NCBI RefSeq assembly: GCF_000312505.2
Contig: NZ_HG326224.1
Coordinates: 62,001 to 126,000, forward strand
Source: Fenollaria massiliensis
GTDB taxonomy: Bacteria; Bacillota; Clostridia; Tissierellales; Peptoniphilaceae
Length of the DNA: 64,000 nt
Direction: 5' to 3'
Shown: in pieces, positions 35,382-45,683 of the stretch
Position numbering within the stretch: the first letter of the stretch is position 1
Layout: every line of letters begins with the position of its first letter
Notes under the pieces: generated by a model
Database searches by the model: none
The model's input: only the letters and a program-made list of their open reading frames with translations
Told to the model about the DNA's origin: nothing
Program-made: the position numbers and the translations under genes

Positions 35382-37495
35382 TGAAGATATATTTAGCAAA
35401 ATATTATGGTTTTTGTTCTGGAGTTCGTTTGGCTGTAAAAAAAGCGAATGATTTCTTGGAAAAGCATAAAGAAGCAGAAATTGTTGGCGATTTAGTACAC
35501 AATAAAACTGTGATTGATGAGTTTAATCGTCTAGGACTTAAACAAATTGATGATTATAAAAAAATTTTTTCAAATAATATTATCATACGCGCACATGGTG
35601 AAACAGTTGAAAATACTAAGTTTTTAGAAAAAAACCATAAAAATATTTGTGATACAACTTGTATAAAAGTAAAAAAAATTCACGAATTAGTGGAAAAATA
35701 TTCAAATATAGGTTATAATATTATTATAGCTGGTGATAAAGAACATCCAGAAGTAAAAGCTATAGTATCTCATTCAAAATCAAAGGCAATAGTACTTAAA
35801 GATTTTGATGAAGCAAAAGATATTATTGGCTTAAAGCATCTTGCAGTTTTTGCTCAATCAACATTTATTTATGATAAATTTGATCAGATGTCAAAATACA
35901 TAAAGGAGCATAATGAGGATGTACTTGTATTTAACACTATATGCAATGCTACTGAAAACAGGCAAAATGCAGTTAGAGAGCTTGCAAAGAAAGTAGATGT
36001 AGTTTTGGTCTTTGGATCAAATTTTAGCTCAAATACAAAAAAGCTATATGAAATCTCAAAGAATATAAATCCAAAAACATATTTACTTGAAAATATTCAT
36101 GAGCTGGACATGAGTTTAATTAAACCAGATTATAAAATTGGTATTACAGCAGGTGCTTCGGCGCCTGATGATATAATTAAGGAGGCAATTAAAGTAATGG
36201 AAAATTTAAACCACGAAGAAACAATGAAAAAGGAGGATGCTAAAGAAACAAAAAAAGATGAAATGATAAAGGCAATTGATGATTCTTTCAAAAGAATATC
36301 AAGAGGCGAAATCATTGAAGGCGAAGTTCTTTATGTAACTGACAACGATGTTAGTGTAAACATCAACTTCAGAAGCGACGGTATTATTAAAAAAGAAGAC
36401 CTAGCTGAAGAAGACGTTAATCCAAAGGATCTATATAAACAAGGTGATAAGATCAAAGTTTATGTAGTTAAGATTGACGACGGTGAAGGCAATGTTGTTC
36501 TATCAACTAAGAAATTGAAAGAAATGGAAGTTTGGGACAAGATCGAAGAAGTTAAAGACAGAAACGAAATAGTTTCCGTAAAAGTTAAATCACTTACTAA
36601 GGGTGGTTTGATTGTTAGCTATGAAGGAATTCAAGGATTTATACCAGCTTCACTAGTATCAGTTAGATATAAAGAAAATCTTGAAGAATTTGTTGGACAA
36701 ACTTTAGACGTTGTAATTATTGACGTTGATATAAATAAGAGAAGATTAGTATTCTCAAGAAAAGCTGTTGAAAAACAAGAGCTTGACAAGAAAAGAGAAG
36801 AAGCTTGGGAAAATATTAAAGAAGGCGAAATAATTAAAGGAACTGTAGCAAGAATCGTTGATTATGGTGCTTTCATAGACCTAGGCGGAGTTGATGGCTT
36901 AGTTCACATCACAGACCTTACTTGGGGCAGAATTAGAAATCCTAAGGATGTTTTAAAACAAGGCCAAGAAATTGAAGTTAAAGTTTTATCAGTAGATAAG
37001 GAAAAGAACAGAATTTCACTTGGATTAAAACAAACAGTACCTGAACCATGGTCAGTATTTACTGAAAAATACCATGTAGGTGATGTTGTTGAAGTTGAAG
37101 TTGTTAATATTGAATCATATGGTGCTTTCGTTAGAATCATGGAAGGCGTAGACGCTTTACTACACGTTTCACAAATTTCTCACAAGAGAGTTAATGATCC
37201 AAAGGATGTATTAAAAGTTGGCGATCGCTTCGATGTTATGATTACAGAAATTCATGACGACAAAAAGGTAAGTGTATCTAAGAGAAGACTTGAAGAACCA
37301 GTTCAAGAAGAACATGAAGAAGAAGCTCCAGTAGCTGAAGAAGTTCATGAAGAAGAAAAACACGAAGTTGAAGAAAAACACGAAGTAAAGGAAGCTGAAG
37401 CAAAAGAATTACCTGTACAAGAAGATGATTTATCTGAAGATATGGGTGCGTTATTTAAAAATGCAATAGAAAATTCTGAATCTGAAGAACAATAA
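35381..37495 (+). CDS. ispH: IspH (HMBPP reductase)-ribosomal protein S1 fusion
   Basis: A 704-residue fusion known from Clostridia. Residues 1-285 are IspH, the last MEP-pathway enzyme, with cluster cysteines in YGFCSGVRLAV, CDTTCIKV and NTICNATENRQ and the HPEV motif. Residues about 305-630 hold four S1 RNA-binding repeats (for example GTVARIVDYGAFIDLGGVDG, and LLHVSQISHKRV). The tail (about 640-704) is highly acidic with short EEKHEV repeats. It makes both IPP/DMAPP and an S1-like translation protein, possibly in one chain. S1-part codons look more like those of highly expressed genes than the IspH part. A terminator follows. Confidence 0.95.
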   Translation: MKIYLAKYYGFCSGVRLAVKKANDFLEKHKEAEIVGDLVHNKTVIDEFNRLGLKQIDDYKKIFSNNIIIRAHGETVENTKFLEKNHKNICDTTCIKVKKIHELVEKYSNIGYNIIIAGDKEHPEVKAIVSHSKSKAIVLKDFDEAKDIIGLKHLAVFAQSTFIYDKFDQMSKYIKEHNEDVLVFNTICNATENRQNAVRELAKKVDVVLVFGSNFSSNTKKLYEISKNINPKTYLLENIHELDMSLIKPDYKIGITAGASAPDDIIKEAIKVMENLNHEETMKKEDAKETKKDEMIKAIDDSFKRISRGEIIEGEVLYVTDNDVSVNINFRSDGIIKKEDLAEEDVNPKDLYKQGDKIKVYVVKIDDGEGNVVLSTKKLKEMEVWDKIEEVKDRNEIVSVKVKSLTKGGLIVSYEGIQGFIPASLVSVRYKENLEEFVGQTLDVVIIDVDINKRRLVFSRKAVEKQELDKKREEAWENIKEGEIIKGTVARIVDYGAFIDLGGVDGLVHITDLTWGRIRNPKDVLKQGQEIEVKVLSVDKEKNRISLGLKQTVPEPWSVFTEKYHVGDVVEVEVVNIESYGAFVRIMEGVDALLHVSQISHKRVNDPKDVLKVGDRFDVMITEIHDDKKVSVSKRRLEEPVQEEHEEEAPVAEEVHEEEKHEVEEKHEVKEAEAKELPVQEDDLSEDMGALFKNAIENSESEEQ
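37352..37386 (+). repeat. Short tandem direct repeat in the S1 acidic tail
   Basis: Two identical 17-nt units (GAAGAAAAACACGAAGT) at 37352-37368 and 37370-37386, period 18, encode EEKHEV twice. The repeat is in frame, so copy-number change would lengthen or shorten the tail without disrupting it. Confidence 0.85.
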
Positions 37496-37507
37496 TAATT
37501 GATTTTT

Positions 37508-37534
37508 AAAGGCACGCCTAGGCGTGCCTTTAAT
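37508..37534 (+). terminator. Intrinsic terminator after ispH-rpsA
   Basis: A perfect 11-bp stem AAAGGCACGCC / GGCGTGCCTTT with a TA centre, followed by TAATT. It separates the long upstream operon from miaB. Confidence 0.85.
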
Positions 37535-37555
37535 TAGTTAGGAGTTAGACAAATA

Positions 37556-38935
37556 TTGAAAAGTATATCAAAATATATAAATGATTATCAAAATAAATAC
37601 AATAAATCACCAAGTTTTATGATTAGAACTTATGGCTGCCAAATGAATGAACGCGACAGCGAATCTATAAGCTGGATTTTATCTAAAGAAGGTTTTGTAG
37701 AGACTAACAATATGGAGGATGCTGATATAGTCATATTCAATACCTGTGCTGTCAGACAAAACGCTGAAAATAAACTTATAGGTAATCTTGGCGATTTAAA
37801 GCATACAATGGAAGCTAAAAATTTAGAAAAGATTATCATGGTTTGCGGCTGTGTTATGGAAATCGACTCATCGAGACAATTCTTAGAAGATAAGTTCAAG
37901 CATGTAGATATCATATTTGGAACTAATTCCATTGCCATATTAGAAGATTTGCTTGAAGAGCATCTATCTACTAAAAAACAAGTTGTTAACATTGATTCCA
38001 TTAATCTAAAGACAAGAGAAACAATTGGCCAAAATAGAAAATATAATTTCAAATCTTATGTCAATATTATGTATGGTTGCGATAATTTTTGTACATATTG
38101 CATTGTACCATACACAAGAGGCAGGGAAGTATCAAGAGACGCAAAAGATATAATCGCTGAAGTCAAGCATCTTGTTAATAGTGGCGTTAAAGAAGTGACT
38201 CTACTTGGACAAAATGTTAACTCTTATGGAAAAACTTTAGACCCTCAAATTTCTTTTGCTGAACTTATATATAAAATTGCTGATATAGATGGACTTGAAA
38301 GAATCAGATTCATGACATCACATCCTAAGGATATATCTAAAGAACTTATATATGCTTTTGATGAGATAGATAAGTTAATGCCATTTTTGCATATACCTGT
38401 GCAATCAGGCTCTGATAGAATACTTAAGCTTATGAACAGGAAGTATACTAGAGAAGATTATTTAGAAAAAATTGATATGATAAAGTCTCTAAAAAGAGAT
38501 ATAGCTTTATCGACAGACATCATCGTTGGATTTCCTGATGAAAGTGATACTGATTTTGATGATACCATTGATTTAATTAAAAGGGTAGGCTATGATCAAG
38601 CATTTACTTTTATATACTCAACTAGACCTGGTACTCTTGCTGCTAAGATGAAAAATCAAGTTCCTGATGATATTAAAAATGCAAGACTACAAAGACTTAT
38701 TGAAGTGCAAAACGATATTAGCTTAGAAAAAAATAAAAAATATTTAGGTAAAACACTTAATGTATTAGTAGAAGGAACTTCTTCAAAAGATGACAATTTC
38801 TACTCAGGTAGATCTGAAGAGTTTAAATTAGTTAACTTTAAAGCTAATGAGAAAGACATTGGCAATATTGTTAAAGTAAAAATAAATGATGTTAAATCAT
38901 TTTCTTTAAATGGTGAGAAAGTTGAAGATAGATAA
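37556..38935 (+). CDS. miaB: tRNA-2-methylthio-N6-dimethylallyladenosine synthase MiaB
   Basis: A radical-SAM methylthiotransferase that converts i6A37 to ms2i6A37 in tRNA. 459 residues. The N-terminal UPF0004 domain has cluster ligands in YGCQMNERDS, FNTCAVR and VCGCVME. The radical-SAM motif is YGCDNFCTYCIVPYTRG, and a C-terminal TRAM domain is at about 385-450. The start is TTG with AGGAG 11 nt upstream; a later ATG (37619) would cut off part of the N terminus. It works with MiaA, encoded at 43.4 kb in the same gene run. Overlaps mutS by 26 nt. Confidence 0.95.
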   Translation: MKSISKYINDYQNKYNKSPSFMIRTYGCQMNERDSESISWILSKEGFVETNNMEDADIVIFNTCAVRQNAENKLIGNLGDLKHTMEAKNLEKIIMVCGCVMEIDSSRQFLEDKFKHVDIIFGTNSIAILEDLLEEHLSTKKQVVNIDSINLKTRETIGQNRKYNFKSYVNIMYGCDNFCTYCIVPYTRGREVSRDAKDIIAEVKHLVNSGVKEVTLLGQNVNSYGKTLDPQISFAELIYKIADIDGLERIRFMTSHPKDISKELIYAFDEIDKLMPFLHIPVQSGSDRILKLMNRKYTREDYLEKIDMIKSLKRDIALSTDIIVGFPDESDTDFDDTIDLIKRVGYDQAFTFIYSTRPGTLAAKMKNQVPDDIKNARLQRLIEVQNDISLEKNKKYLGKTLNVLVEGTSSKDDNFYSGRSEEFKLVNFKANEKDIGNIVKVKINDVKSFSLNGEKVEDR

Positions 38936-41462
38936 AGACAAATTATCTCCTATGATGAAGGAGTATGTAGAACTTAAGGAAAAGAACCAAGATGCTATAG
39001 TTATGTATAGGATTGGTGATTTTTTTGAAATGTTTTTTGACGACGCAATTGAAGCGAGTGAAATGCTTGATTTAGTCTTAACAGGACGCGACTGCGGACT
39101 AGATGAGAGAGCTCCTATGTGCGGTGTGCCAGCTAAAGCAGTTGATTTTTATATCAATAAACTTGGTCAAATGAGTAAAAAAGTTGTTATAGTTGATCAA
39201 GTTGAGGACCCAAGACTAGCTCAAGGTCTTGTCAAAAGAGATATTGTTAAGATAGTTACGCCAGGCACTTCATCAAGCGGAGAAGAGCTTAATAAGTATA
39301 TAATTTACCTTTATATTGACGACATGGGAGCATCCATCGTTAAATGTGATTATTTAACAGGTGATATCGATGCTCATGATTATAAGCTCAAGAGCAGCGT
39401 TTATGACATAGTTGACAGCATATTCAAGTATAATGTTGCCGAAGTTTTTATTAATGATGATTATCCAGAACTTGAAAACCTTATTAAGTATTTCGGTAAA
39501 AAGTCACTAGAATATGTAAAGACTTATAAGATTGATAATAATCTTGATGATATCATATCTATCTTAAAAGAAAATCACAATATAAATCTTAAGAAAAATG
39601 ATTATAGAAAGATAATTGCTATATATTATCTTATATCTTATCTTGAATATACTCAAAAAAATGATTTGAAGCACTTTAAATTTGAAAATATCAATGATGA
39701 TGTTAAAACCATGATTCTAGATGATCAAACTAGACTAAATCTTGAGATAGATTCATCGTACAATACTAAGTCAAAAACTTTATTTGATATACTTAATGAT
39801 ACCAAAACGGCTATGGGTCTTAGATATCTCAAAAATGCTATGCTTAAGCCACTTATTAACGCTAGTGATATAAACGAAAGACTTGATTTAGTAGAGTATT
39901 TTTATAAAAATGAAATAGAAATGACTGGTATTAGAAATTATCTTAAAAATATTCGTGACGTAGACAGAATTTCTAACAGAATCAATGAGATGACTGTTAC
40001 AAAACAGGATATGCTAAGGCTTAAAGACTACATTATATATTCTGAAAATGCTGTAGCGCTTATAAAAGATGAAAATATTCGAAATAATTTTAAATTTTTT
40101 GCCTTAGATGACATAGTTAAGCTTATAGATATCGCTATAGATTCTATGGATAGTGACTATATAATTAAGCTTAATTACAATCAAGAGCTTGATAAATACA
40201 GAAGCCTTCAAAATGATTCTTTAAAGGAAATACTTTTACTTGAGGATAAAGATAGAAAAAATACTAAAATTAAAAATCTTAAGATAAAATACAATAAAAT
40301 TCTTGGATATTTTTACGAAGTAACTAAATCAAATTTAAATATGGTTCCAGACTACTTTATTAAGAGAGCTACTCTTGTTAATAGTGAAAGATTTATTACC
40401 GAAGAGCTTAAGGCGCTTGAAACAGAGATACTTACAGCGAAAGATAAATTTGAATCGCTTGAAAAAGAGTTATTTAATGATATAAAGAATAAATTATTAG
40501 ATAGCTTATCTAGAATAAAAAATTTAAGTGAAAAAATTGCTTATCTTGATTTTATAGTTAATCTTGCATATATTGCAAGAAAAAATAAATATGTAAGAGC
40601 AAGTATATCTGATGACAATCTTGTACTAAAAAATTCAAGACATCCTGTAATTGAAAAGAATCTCAAAGATACAGCCTTTATAGAGAACGATGCATACTTT
40701 GATACCAATAAGTATATAAAAGTCATCACAGGGCCAAATATGAGCGGTAAATCGACTTATATGAGGCAGATTGCAATATCTTTATATCTAAATCAAATAG
40801 GAAGCTTCGTTCCAGCGAGTGAAGCGAAACTACCTATTGTAGATAGGATATTTACTAGGATAGGTGCTTCAGATGATATATCAAGAGGTAACTCAACTTT
40901 TATGGTTGAGATGAAAGAAGTAAATGAAATATTAAAATTTGCTACAAAAGATAGTTTCATTGTTCTAGACGAAGTTGGTAGAGGTACTAGCACTAACGAT
41001 GGTTTATCCATAGCCTTTGCAATACTTGAGTATATATCTAAGAAAATCAAGGCTAAAACAATTTTCAGTACTCATTACCACGAAATACCTCATTTAACTG
41101 AAGGCTTTAAAAATGTAGAGCAAATATCTATGGATATATTAGAAGATGGTGAAGATTTAATATTCTTAAGAAAGATAAAGAATGAAGCGCAAGATAAAAG
41201 CTACGGTATATATGTAGCAAAGCTTAGCGGTATCAATAATGACGTTATTTCAAGCGCTCAAGAGATGATGGATAGACTTGAATACCAAGACCTAAGTGTT
41301 AGAAAAAAAGAGAAAGAAAGTACAAATATTAGCTTAGATGAATACAAATACAGATCTTATGTAGATTCAATCAAAGCTATAAACATAAATTCAATGACTC
41401 CAATGGATGCTCTAAACGAGTTAAATAAGATAATTGAAAAAGCAAAAAAAATAGGTGATTAG
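38910..41462 (+). CDS. mutS: DNA mismatch repair protein MutS
   Basis: Mismatch recognition ATPase of 850 residues. The N-terminal mismatch-binding F-x-E motif is in GDFFEMFFDDA, followed by the connector, lever and clamp domains. The ATPase domain has Walker A TGPNMSGKSTYMRQIA, STFMVEM and Walker B DEVGRGTSTNDG, then FSTHYHEI. A C-terminal helix-turn-helix dimer region follows. It begins inside miaB and is directly followed by mutL, the standard miaB-mutS-mutL-miaA run. A TTG four codons downstream is an alternative start. Confidence 0.97.
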   Translation: MVRKLKIDKDKLSPMMKEYVELKEKNQDAIVMYRIGDFFEMFFDDAIEASEMLDLVLTGRDCGLDERAPMCGVPAKAVDFYINKLGQMSKKVVIVDQVEDPRLAQGLVKRDIVKIVTPGTSSSGEELNKYIIYLYIDDMGASIVKCDYLTGDIDAHDYKLKSSVYDIVDSIFKYNVAEVFINDDYPELENLIKYFGKKSLEYVKTYKIDNNLDDIISILKENHNINLKKNDYRKIIAIYYLISYLEYTQKNDLKHFKFENINDDVKTMILDDQTRLNLEIDSSYNTKSKTLFDILNDTKTAMGLRYLKNAMLKPLINASDINERLDLVEYFYKNEIEMTGIRNYLKNIRDVDRISNRINEMTVTKQDMLRLKDYIIYSENAVALIKDENIRNNFKFFALDDIVKLIDIAIDSMDSDYIIKLNYNQELDKYRSLQNDSLKEILLLEDKDRKNTKIKNLKIKYNKILGYFYEVTKSNLNMVPDYFIKRATLVNSERFITEELKALETEILTAKDKFESLEKELFNDIKNKLLDSLSRIKNLSEKIAYLDFIVNLAYIARKNKYVRASISDDNLVLKNSRHPVIEKNLKDTAFIENDAYFDTNKYIKVITGPNMSGKSTYMRQIAISLYLNQIGSFVPASEAKLPIVDRIFTRIGASDDISRGNSTFMVEMKEVNEILKFATKDSFIVLDEVGRGTSTNDGLSIAFAILEYISKKIKAKTIFSTHYHEIPHLTEGFKNVEQISMDILEDGEDLIFLRKIKNEAQDKSYGIYVAKLSGINNDVISSAQEMMDRLEYQDLSVRKKEKESTNISLDEYKYRSYVDSIKAININSMTPMDALNELNKIIEKAKKIGD

Positions 41463-43415
41463 ATGATAAAAGTATTATCAAAAGAAACTGTTGATAAGAT
41501 AGCTGCTGGCGAGGTTATAGAAAGACCAGTCTCAGTTGTCAAAGAACTTGTTGAAAATTCAATAGATGCTGGCGCTACAAATATAATTATCAAGATATAT
41601 GATGGTGGAAAAAGAAAAATATCAATATCTGACAATGGCAGCGGTATAAACAGAGAAGATGTTAATCTAGCCTTTATTAAGCACTCTACAAGCAAAATCG
41701 AAAATGTTGATGATTTGTATAGGATACACACTATGGGCTTTAGAGGCGAAGCTTTAGCGAGCATCAAGGCCATAAGCAATGTTAGCTTGATAAGTAAGAC
41801 TGAAGAAGAAGAGATTGGCTCTAAAATAAGCTTTTTTAATGGGAATAAAAGAATAGAAAATATATCCACCAATAAAGGCACATCAATCATTGTCGAAGAT
41901 ATCTTCTATAATATTCCTGCAAGAAAGAAGTTTTTGAAGAAAGATACTTATGAATCAAATCTTATAAATGATCTTCTTTATAAACTTGCTATAGCAAATC
42001 CAGCTATTGGCTTTAAATATATGAATAATGATAAGGTCATATTTGATTTATTTAGTAATCAAAGCTTATACGAAAGGATTAACAGTCTTTATGGCTATGA
42101 TACAGCTATTAATATGAAAGAAGTTAATATTAATAGCGATAAATTTAAAATTAGAGGATATATTTCAAATAATCTTCTATATAGAAGCAATAAAAGGAAT
42201 CAGCTTTTATATATAAATAATAGAACTGTTAGGAATGAAACTATCAATAAAGTAATAAACGAAGCGTATAAATCTACTATACCACTAAATAGATTTCCAG
42301 TCTTTTTCTTATTTATAGATATAGACCCAAGTATGCTTGATGTTAACATACATCCAGCTAAGACCGAAGTTAAGATACAAGATATGGATGAGCTACTAGT
42401 CTTATTAAACTCAAATCTAAAACGCATAATAAATAATGATGTTGAGCTTAAAATTGCCTTTTCAGATAAAAAAGATGAAAGGGAAGAGGAGACTAAGCTA
42501 AATATAGTAGAAAAAGATGAAGAAAAAAGTGATGATGCAGTAAGAATTACTTATGAAGAGGATATTAATGATATAGATAATACAAATTATGCTAAATCTA
42601 ATGATAAAATATATGACGATGAATTTACTGAGGATGAAATTAATGATTTAGATGAAAATAATGCAGATATACCAGTTTTTGATGATGAAGAGTTCATAAA
42701 TGACATAAATTTATTGCAAGATAGAAATAATAATATTAAAGAATCTAAACAAAATTATGAAGAGTTTTTAATATTTGATGACGAAACTAAAGAAGATAAT
42801 AATAAAATACTTATGGACGATATCAATATACTTGACGCGTATAAGATAGAAGGCGTTTTGTTCAATACTTTTATACTGCTTTATGACTACAACAACGACT
42901 TCGTTGTTATGATTGATCAACATGCTGCTCACGAGAGAATACTATATGAAGAATTCACTGAAAAATTTAAGAATTCCAAAGTAAATTCACAGTTCATAGA
43001 AGGCGTATCTCCTGTAAAGCTAACTGTTAATGAAGAAGAAACAATAAAAGAAAATATGGCTCTACTTAATAAGTTTGGCTTTACTATAGATATATATCCT
43101 GATCATAATGTAGTTGTCAGAAGTATGCCTATAATATTTGGTGGTAATTATAGCTTAGACTTAATTAAAGATATCATCGGTATACTTGATAACGAAAAAA
43201 CTAATATTTATGATTACAAAGTTGAAAAAATTATGAAGTATGCTTGTAAAAACGCTATCAAAGCTGGAGATAAGATATCAAATATTGAGATAGACAAGCT
43301 TATTGAAGACCTTAAAAAATGTAAGTATCCAACAACTTGTCCACACGGAAGACCAAGTATGGTTATACTAAAGAAGAATATGATTGAAAAGATGTTTTTT
43401 AGGATACAAGGATGA
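41463..43415 (+). CDS. mutL: DNA mismatch repair protein MutL (endonuclease-type)
   Basis: The GHKL ATPase partner of MutS, 650 residues. N-terminal ATP-binding motifs are IAAGEVIERPVSVVKELVEN, DNGSGI and HTMGFRGEALASI. A long acidic low-complexity linker (about 335-445) joins to the C-terminal dimer domain. That domain holds the DQHAxxExxxxE endonuclease motif (DQHAAHERILYE) and CPHGRP, so this MutL is predicted to nick DNA itself, as in bacteria lacking MutH. The stop overlaps the miaA start by 4 nt. Confidence 0.97.
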   Translation: MIKVLSKETVDKIAAGEVIERPVSVVKELVENSIDAGATNIIIKIYDGGKRKISISDNGSGINREDVNLAFIKHSTSKIENVDDLYRIHTMGFRGEALASIKAISNVSLISKTEEEEIGSKISFFNGNKRIENISTNKGTSIIVEDIFYNIPARKKFLKKDTYESNLINDLLYKLAIANPAIGFKYMNNDKVIFDLFSNQSLYERINSLYGYDTAINMKEVNINSDKFKIRGYISNNLLYRSNKRNQLLYINNRTVRNETINKVINEAYKSTIPLNRFPVFFLFIDIDPSMLDVNIHPAKTEVKIQDMDELLVLLNSNLKRIINNDVELKIAFSDKKDEREEETKLNIVEKDEEKSDDAVRITYEEDINDIDNTNYAKSNDKIYDDEFTEDEINDLDENNADIPVFDDEEFINDINLLQDRNNNIKESKQNYEEFLIFDDETKEDNNKILMDDINILDAYKIEGVLFNTFILLYDYNNDFVVMIDQHAAHERILYEEFTEKFKNSKVNSQFIEGVSPVKLTVNEEETIKENMALLNKFGFTIDIYPDHNVVVRSMPIIFGGNYSLDLIKDIIGILDNEKTNIYDYKVEKIMKYACKNAIKAGDKISNIEIDKLIEDLKKCKYPTTCPHGRPSMVILKKNMIEKMFFRIQG

Positions 43416-44365
43416 AAGAAAAAATTATAGTTATTTCAGGACCAACTGGTATTGGTAAATCAAAGGTAGCTGTTGAGCTTGCTAAAAAACTTGAAAATGC
43501 TGAGATAATTTCATCTGACTCTATGCAGATATATAAAGAAATGAGCATAGGTACTGCAAAAGTAACTGATGATGAGATGTCCGGTGTAAAACATCACATG
43601 ATAGATGAAGTCAGCATTCATGATGATTTCTCAGTCTACGACTATCAAAAAAAGGCAAAAAAGCTTATTAGTGATATGAATAAACGAAGCACTATCCCTA
43701 TAATTATAGGTGGAACTGGTCTATATATTAATTCTTTATTATATAAGCTTGATTTTAGCAGTGAAGCTGAAGATAAAGAACTTAGAGAAAAATTAAATAA
43801 TGATGCAAATAAATATGGCAAGGAATATTTATATAATAAATTAAAAGAGCTAGATCCAGAATGCGCTGAAAAGCTTAGTATAAACGATACTTTTAGAATA
43901 ATTAGAGCTTTGGAAGTTATATATAAGAGCGGCAATAAATACAGCGAAGAAAATAAAAATTTCAGAGAGCACAATGATGAATACGATAAGCTTATCTATA
44001 TACTTCAAACAGATAGAGAGCTTTTATACGACAGAATAAATAAAAGAGTCGACAAAATGCTTGAAGCCGGACTTTTAAATGAAATTAAAAATATTATAAA
44101 GGACATGAGCCCGGATGAAATCGCTTCAAATAGAGCTCTTTTAGCTATTGGATATAAAGAACTTATAAGCTATTTGCAAGGTGAAATCACTTATGAAAGA
44201 GCTGTTGAACTGATTAAACAAAAATCAAGAAATTACGCAAAAAGACAATTAACATGGTTTAGACGTGAAAGCGAAGCTAATTTCATTGATATGAACTTTG
44301 ATGATATAGAGCAAACAGTCAAAACAATATATAAAGATATTAAAAAAAGGTGGAAGAATGAATAA
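43412..44365 (+). CDS. miaA: tRNA dimethylallyltransferase MiaA
   Basis: Transfers a dimethylallyl group to A37 of tRNAs reading UNN codons, the step before MiaB. 317 residues. P-loop SGPTGIGKSKVA, SSDSMQIYKEMSIGTAK, IGGTGLYINSLL and the C-terminal RNYAKRQLTWFRRE are diagnostic. The substrate DMAPP comes from the MEP pathway, for which ispG and ispH are in this window. It overlaps both mutL (4 nt) and the next gene (8 nt). No hfq gene follows, unlike in many Firmicutes. Confidence 0.97.
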   Translation: MKEKIIVISGPTGIGKSKVAVELAKKLENAEIISSDSMQIYKEMSIGTAKVTDDEMSGVKHHMIDEVSIHDDFSVYDYQKKAKKLISDMNKRSTIPIIIGGTGLYINSLLYKLDFSSEAEDKELREKLNNDANKYGKEYLYNKLKELDPECAEKLSINDTFRIIRALEVIYKSGNKYSEENKNFREHNDEYDKLIYILQTDRELLYDRINKRVDKMLEAGLLNEIKNIIKDMSPDEIASNRALLAIGYKELISYLQGEITYERAVELIKQKSRNYAKRQLTWFRRESEANFIDMNFDDIEQTVKTIYKDIKKRWKNE

Positions 44366-45632
44366 TATTTACAAAAATTACGACTTATCTGATGCTGTCA
44401 TAAATTTAGTTAATGATGCTTCTGATAATTTAAATGAAACATATAAAGAATATGAAAAAAATAAAGAGATCAATCAAATAAAAGTTATACATGCTATGCA
44501 AAAAAATAATCTGGCTGCATCAGACTTTTATTTTGCTACTGGTTACGGTTATGGTGACATCGGTAGAGATAAAATTGAAGAAATTTTTAAAGATATCTTT
44601 AATGCTGAAGATGCTTTAGTAAGAACTTCTATAGTTTCTGGTACTCACGCTATATATATAATGCTTTCTTCGGTTCTTAACCATGGAGATGAATTTATAT
44701 ACGTTACTGGAGCTCCTTATGACACTATACAAAAAAGTATAGGCTTAGTTGGAGATTTAAGGGACTCTTTAATGAAAAAAGGTATAATGTATAGCCAAGT
44801 GGAACTAAAAGGCGCTACGATCGATTTTGAGGCCTTAGAATTGAAAATCACAAAAAATACCAAAGCAATTGTTGTGCAAAGGTCAATTGGATATGAATTT
44901 AGAAAGGCAATCAATCTTCACGCAATAAAGAATGATATGCTTAAGTTTAAAGAGAAGCATCCAGACATTGTCATCATGTATGATAATTGTTATGGTGAAT
45001 TTACAGATAGTATTGAACCAACAGATATGGGTGCGGACATCATAGCGGGATCACTTCTTAAAAATCTTGGCGCTGGCATAAGTTTAGGCGGCGGATATCT
45101 GGTTGGAAGAAAGGACCTTATTGAGCTAGCTGCAGACCGCTTATATGCACCAGGACTTGGTAAAGAGCTTGGCTTATCTTACGGCACGCTTAGAACAACA
45201 CTACAAGGCTTATATATGTCGCCAAGAGTAGTTTGTGAGGCTCTTAAGACACAAAGTTTATTCTCTTATGTGTTTACAAAGCTTGGCTTTGAGTGCACTC
45301 CTGAGTTTAACGAGCACAAATCAGATATAGTTTGCGCAATAAAATTCAAAGACCCAGATATACTTATAAAGTTCTGTAAATCAATACAAAAAGCAGCTTG
45401 CGTTGACTCATTCTTAACACCAGAGCCTTGGGATATGCCAGGCTATGAGAACAAAATAATTATGGCATCAGGTAGCTTTATAGATGGCTCATCCATAGAG
45501 ATATCTGCTGATGGCCCGATAAGAGAACCATATATCGCTTATTTTCAAGGATCAATGTCATTAGAGCAAGGTAAGCTTGGATTAATGATAGCCTTACAAG
45601 ACCTAGTAGATGCAGGGAAGATATCATTATAA
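44358..45632 (+). CDS. PLP-dependent protein of the methionine gamma-lyase/aluminium resistance family (YnbB-like)
   Basis: A 424-residue fold-type I PLP protein of the family annotated as aluminium resistance or methionine gamma-lyase family protein. FYFATGYGYGDIGRDK and ALVRTSIVSGTHAIYIMLS are typical, and the PLP lysine is in IIAGSLLKNLGAG, with MYDNCYGEF before it holding the ring-binding Asp. Genes of this family commonly lie after miaA (often with hfq between) in Bacilli and Clostridia. The true substrate is not known from the sequence. AAAGGTGG precedes the start. Confidence 0.9.
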   Translation: MNNIYKNYDLSDAVINLVNDASDNLNETYKEYEKNKEINQIKVIHAMQKNNLAASDFYFATGYGYGDIGRDKIEEIFKDIFNAEDALVRTSIVSGTHAIYIMLSSVLNHGDEFIYVTGAPYDTIQKSIGLVGDLRDSLMKKGIMYSQVELKGATIDFEALELKITKNTKAIVVQRSIGYEFRKAINLHAIKNDMLKFKEKHPDIVIMYDNCYGEFTDSIEPTDMGADIIAGSLLKNLGAGISLGGGYLVGRKDLIELAADRLYAPGLGKELGLSYGTLRTTLQGLYMSPRVVCEALKTQSLFSYVFTKLGFECTPEFNEHKSDIVCAIKFKDPDILIKFCKSIQKAACVDSFLTPEPWDMPGYENKIIMASGSFIDGSSIEISADGPIREPYIAYFQGSMSLEQGKLGLMIALQDLVDAGKISL

Positions 45633-45652
45633 TAAAAAAATACGAAAAAAAT

Positions 45653-45683
45653 AAAAGTATTAGAGCAAATCTAATACTTTTTT
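45653..45683. terminator. Bidirectional intrinsic terminator at the convergent junction
   Basis: A perfect 12-bp stem AAAAGTATTAGA (45653-45664) / TCTAATACTTTT (45670-45681) with loop GCAAA, T-rich on one side and A-rich on the other. It separates the last plus-strand gene from the recombinase gene, whose stop codon it overlaps. Confidence 0.9.

Noticed and set aside
37352-37386. CRISPR-like or intergenic repeat
   Set aside because: Two 17-nt units with a 1-nt spacing inside a coding region, explained by the repeated peptide EEKHEV.
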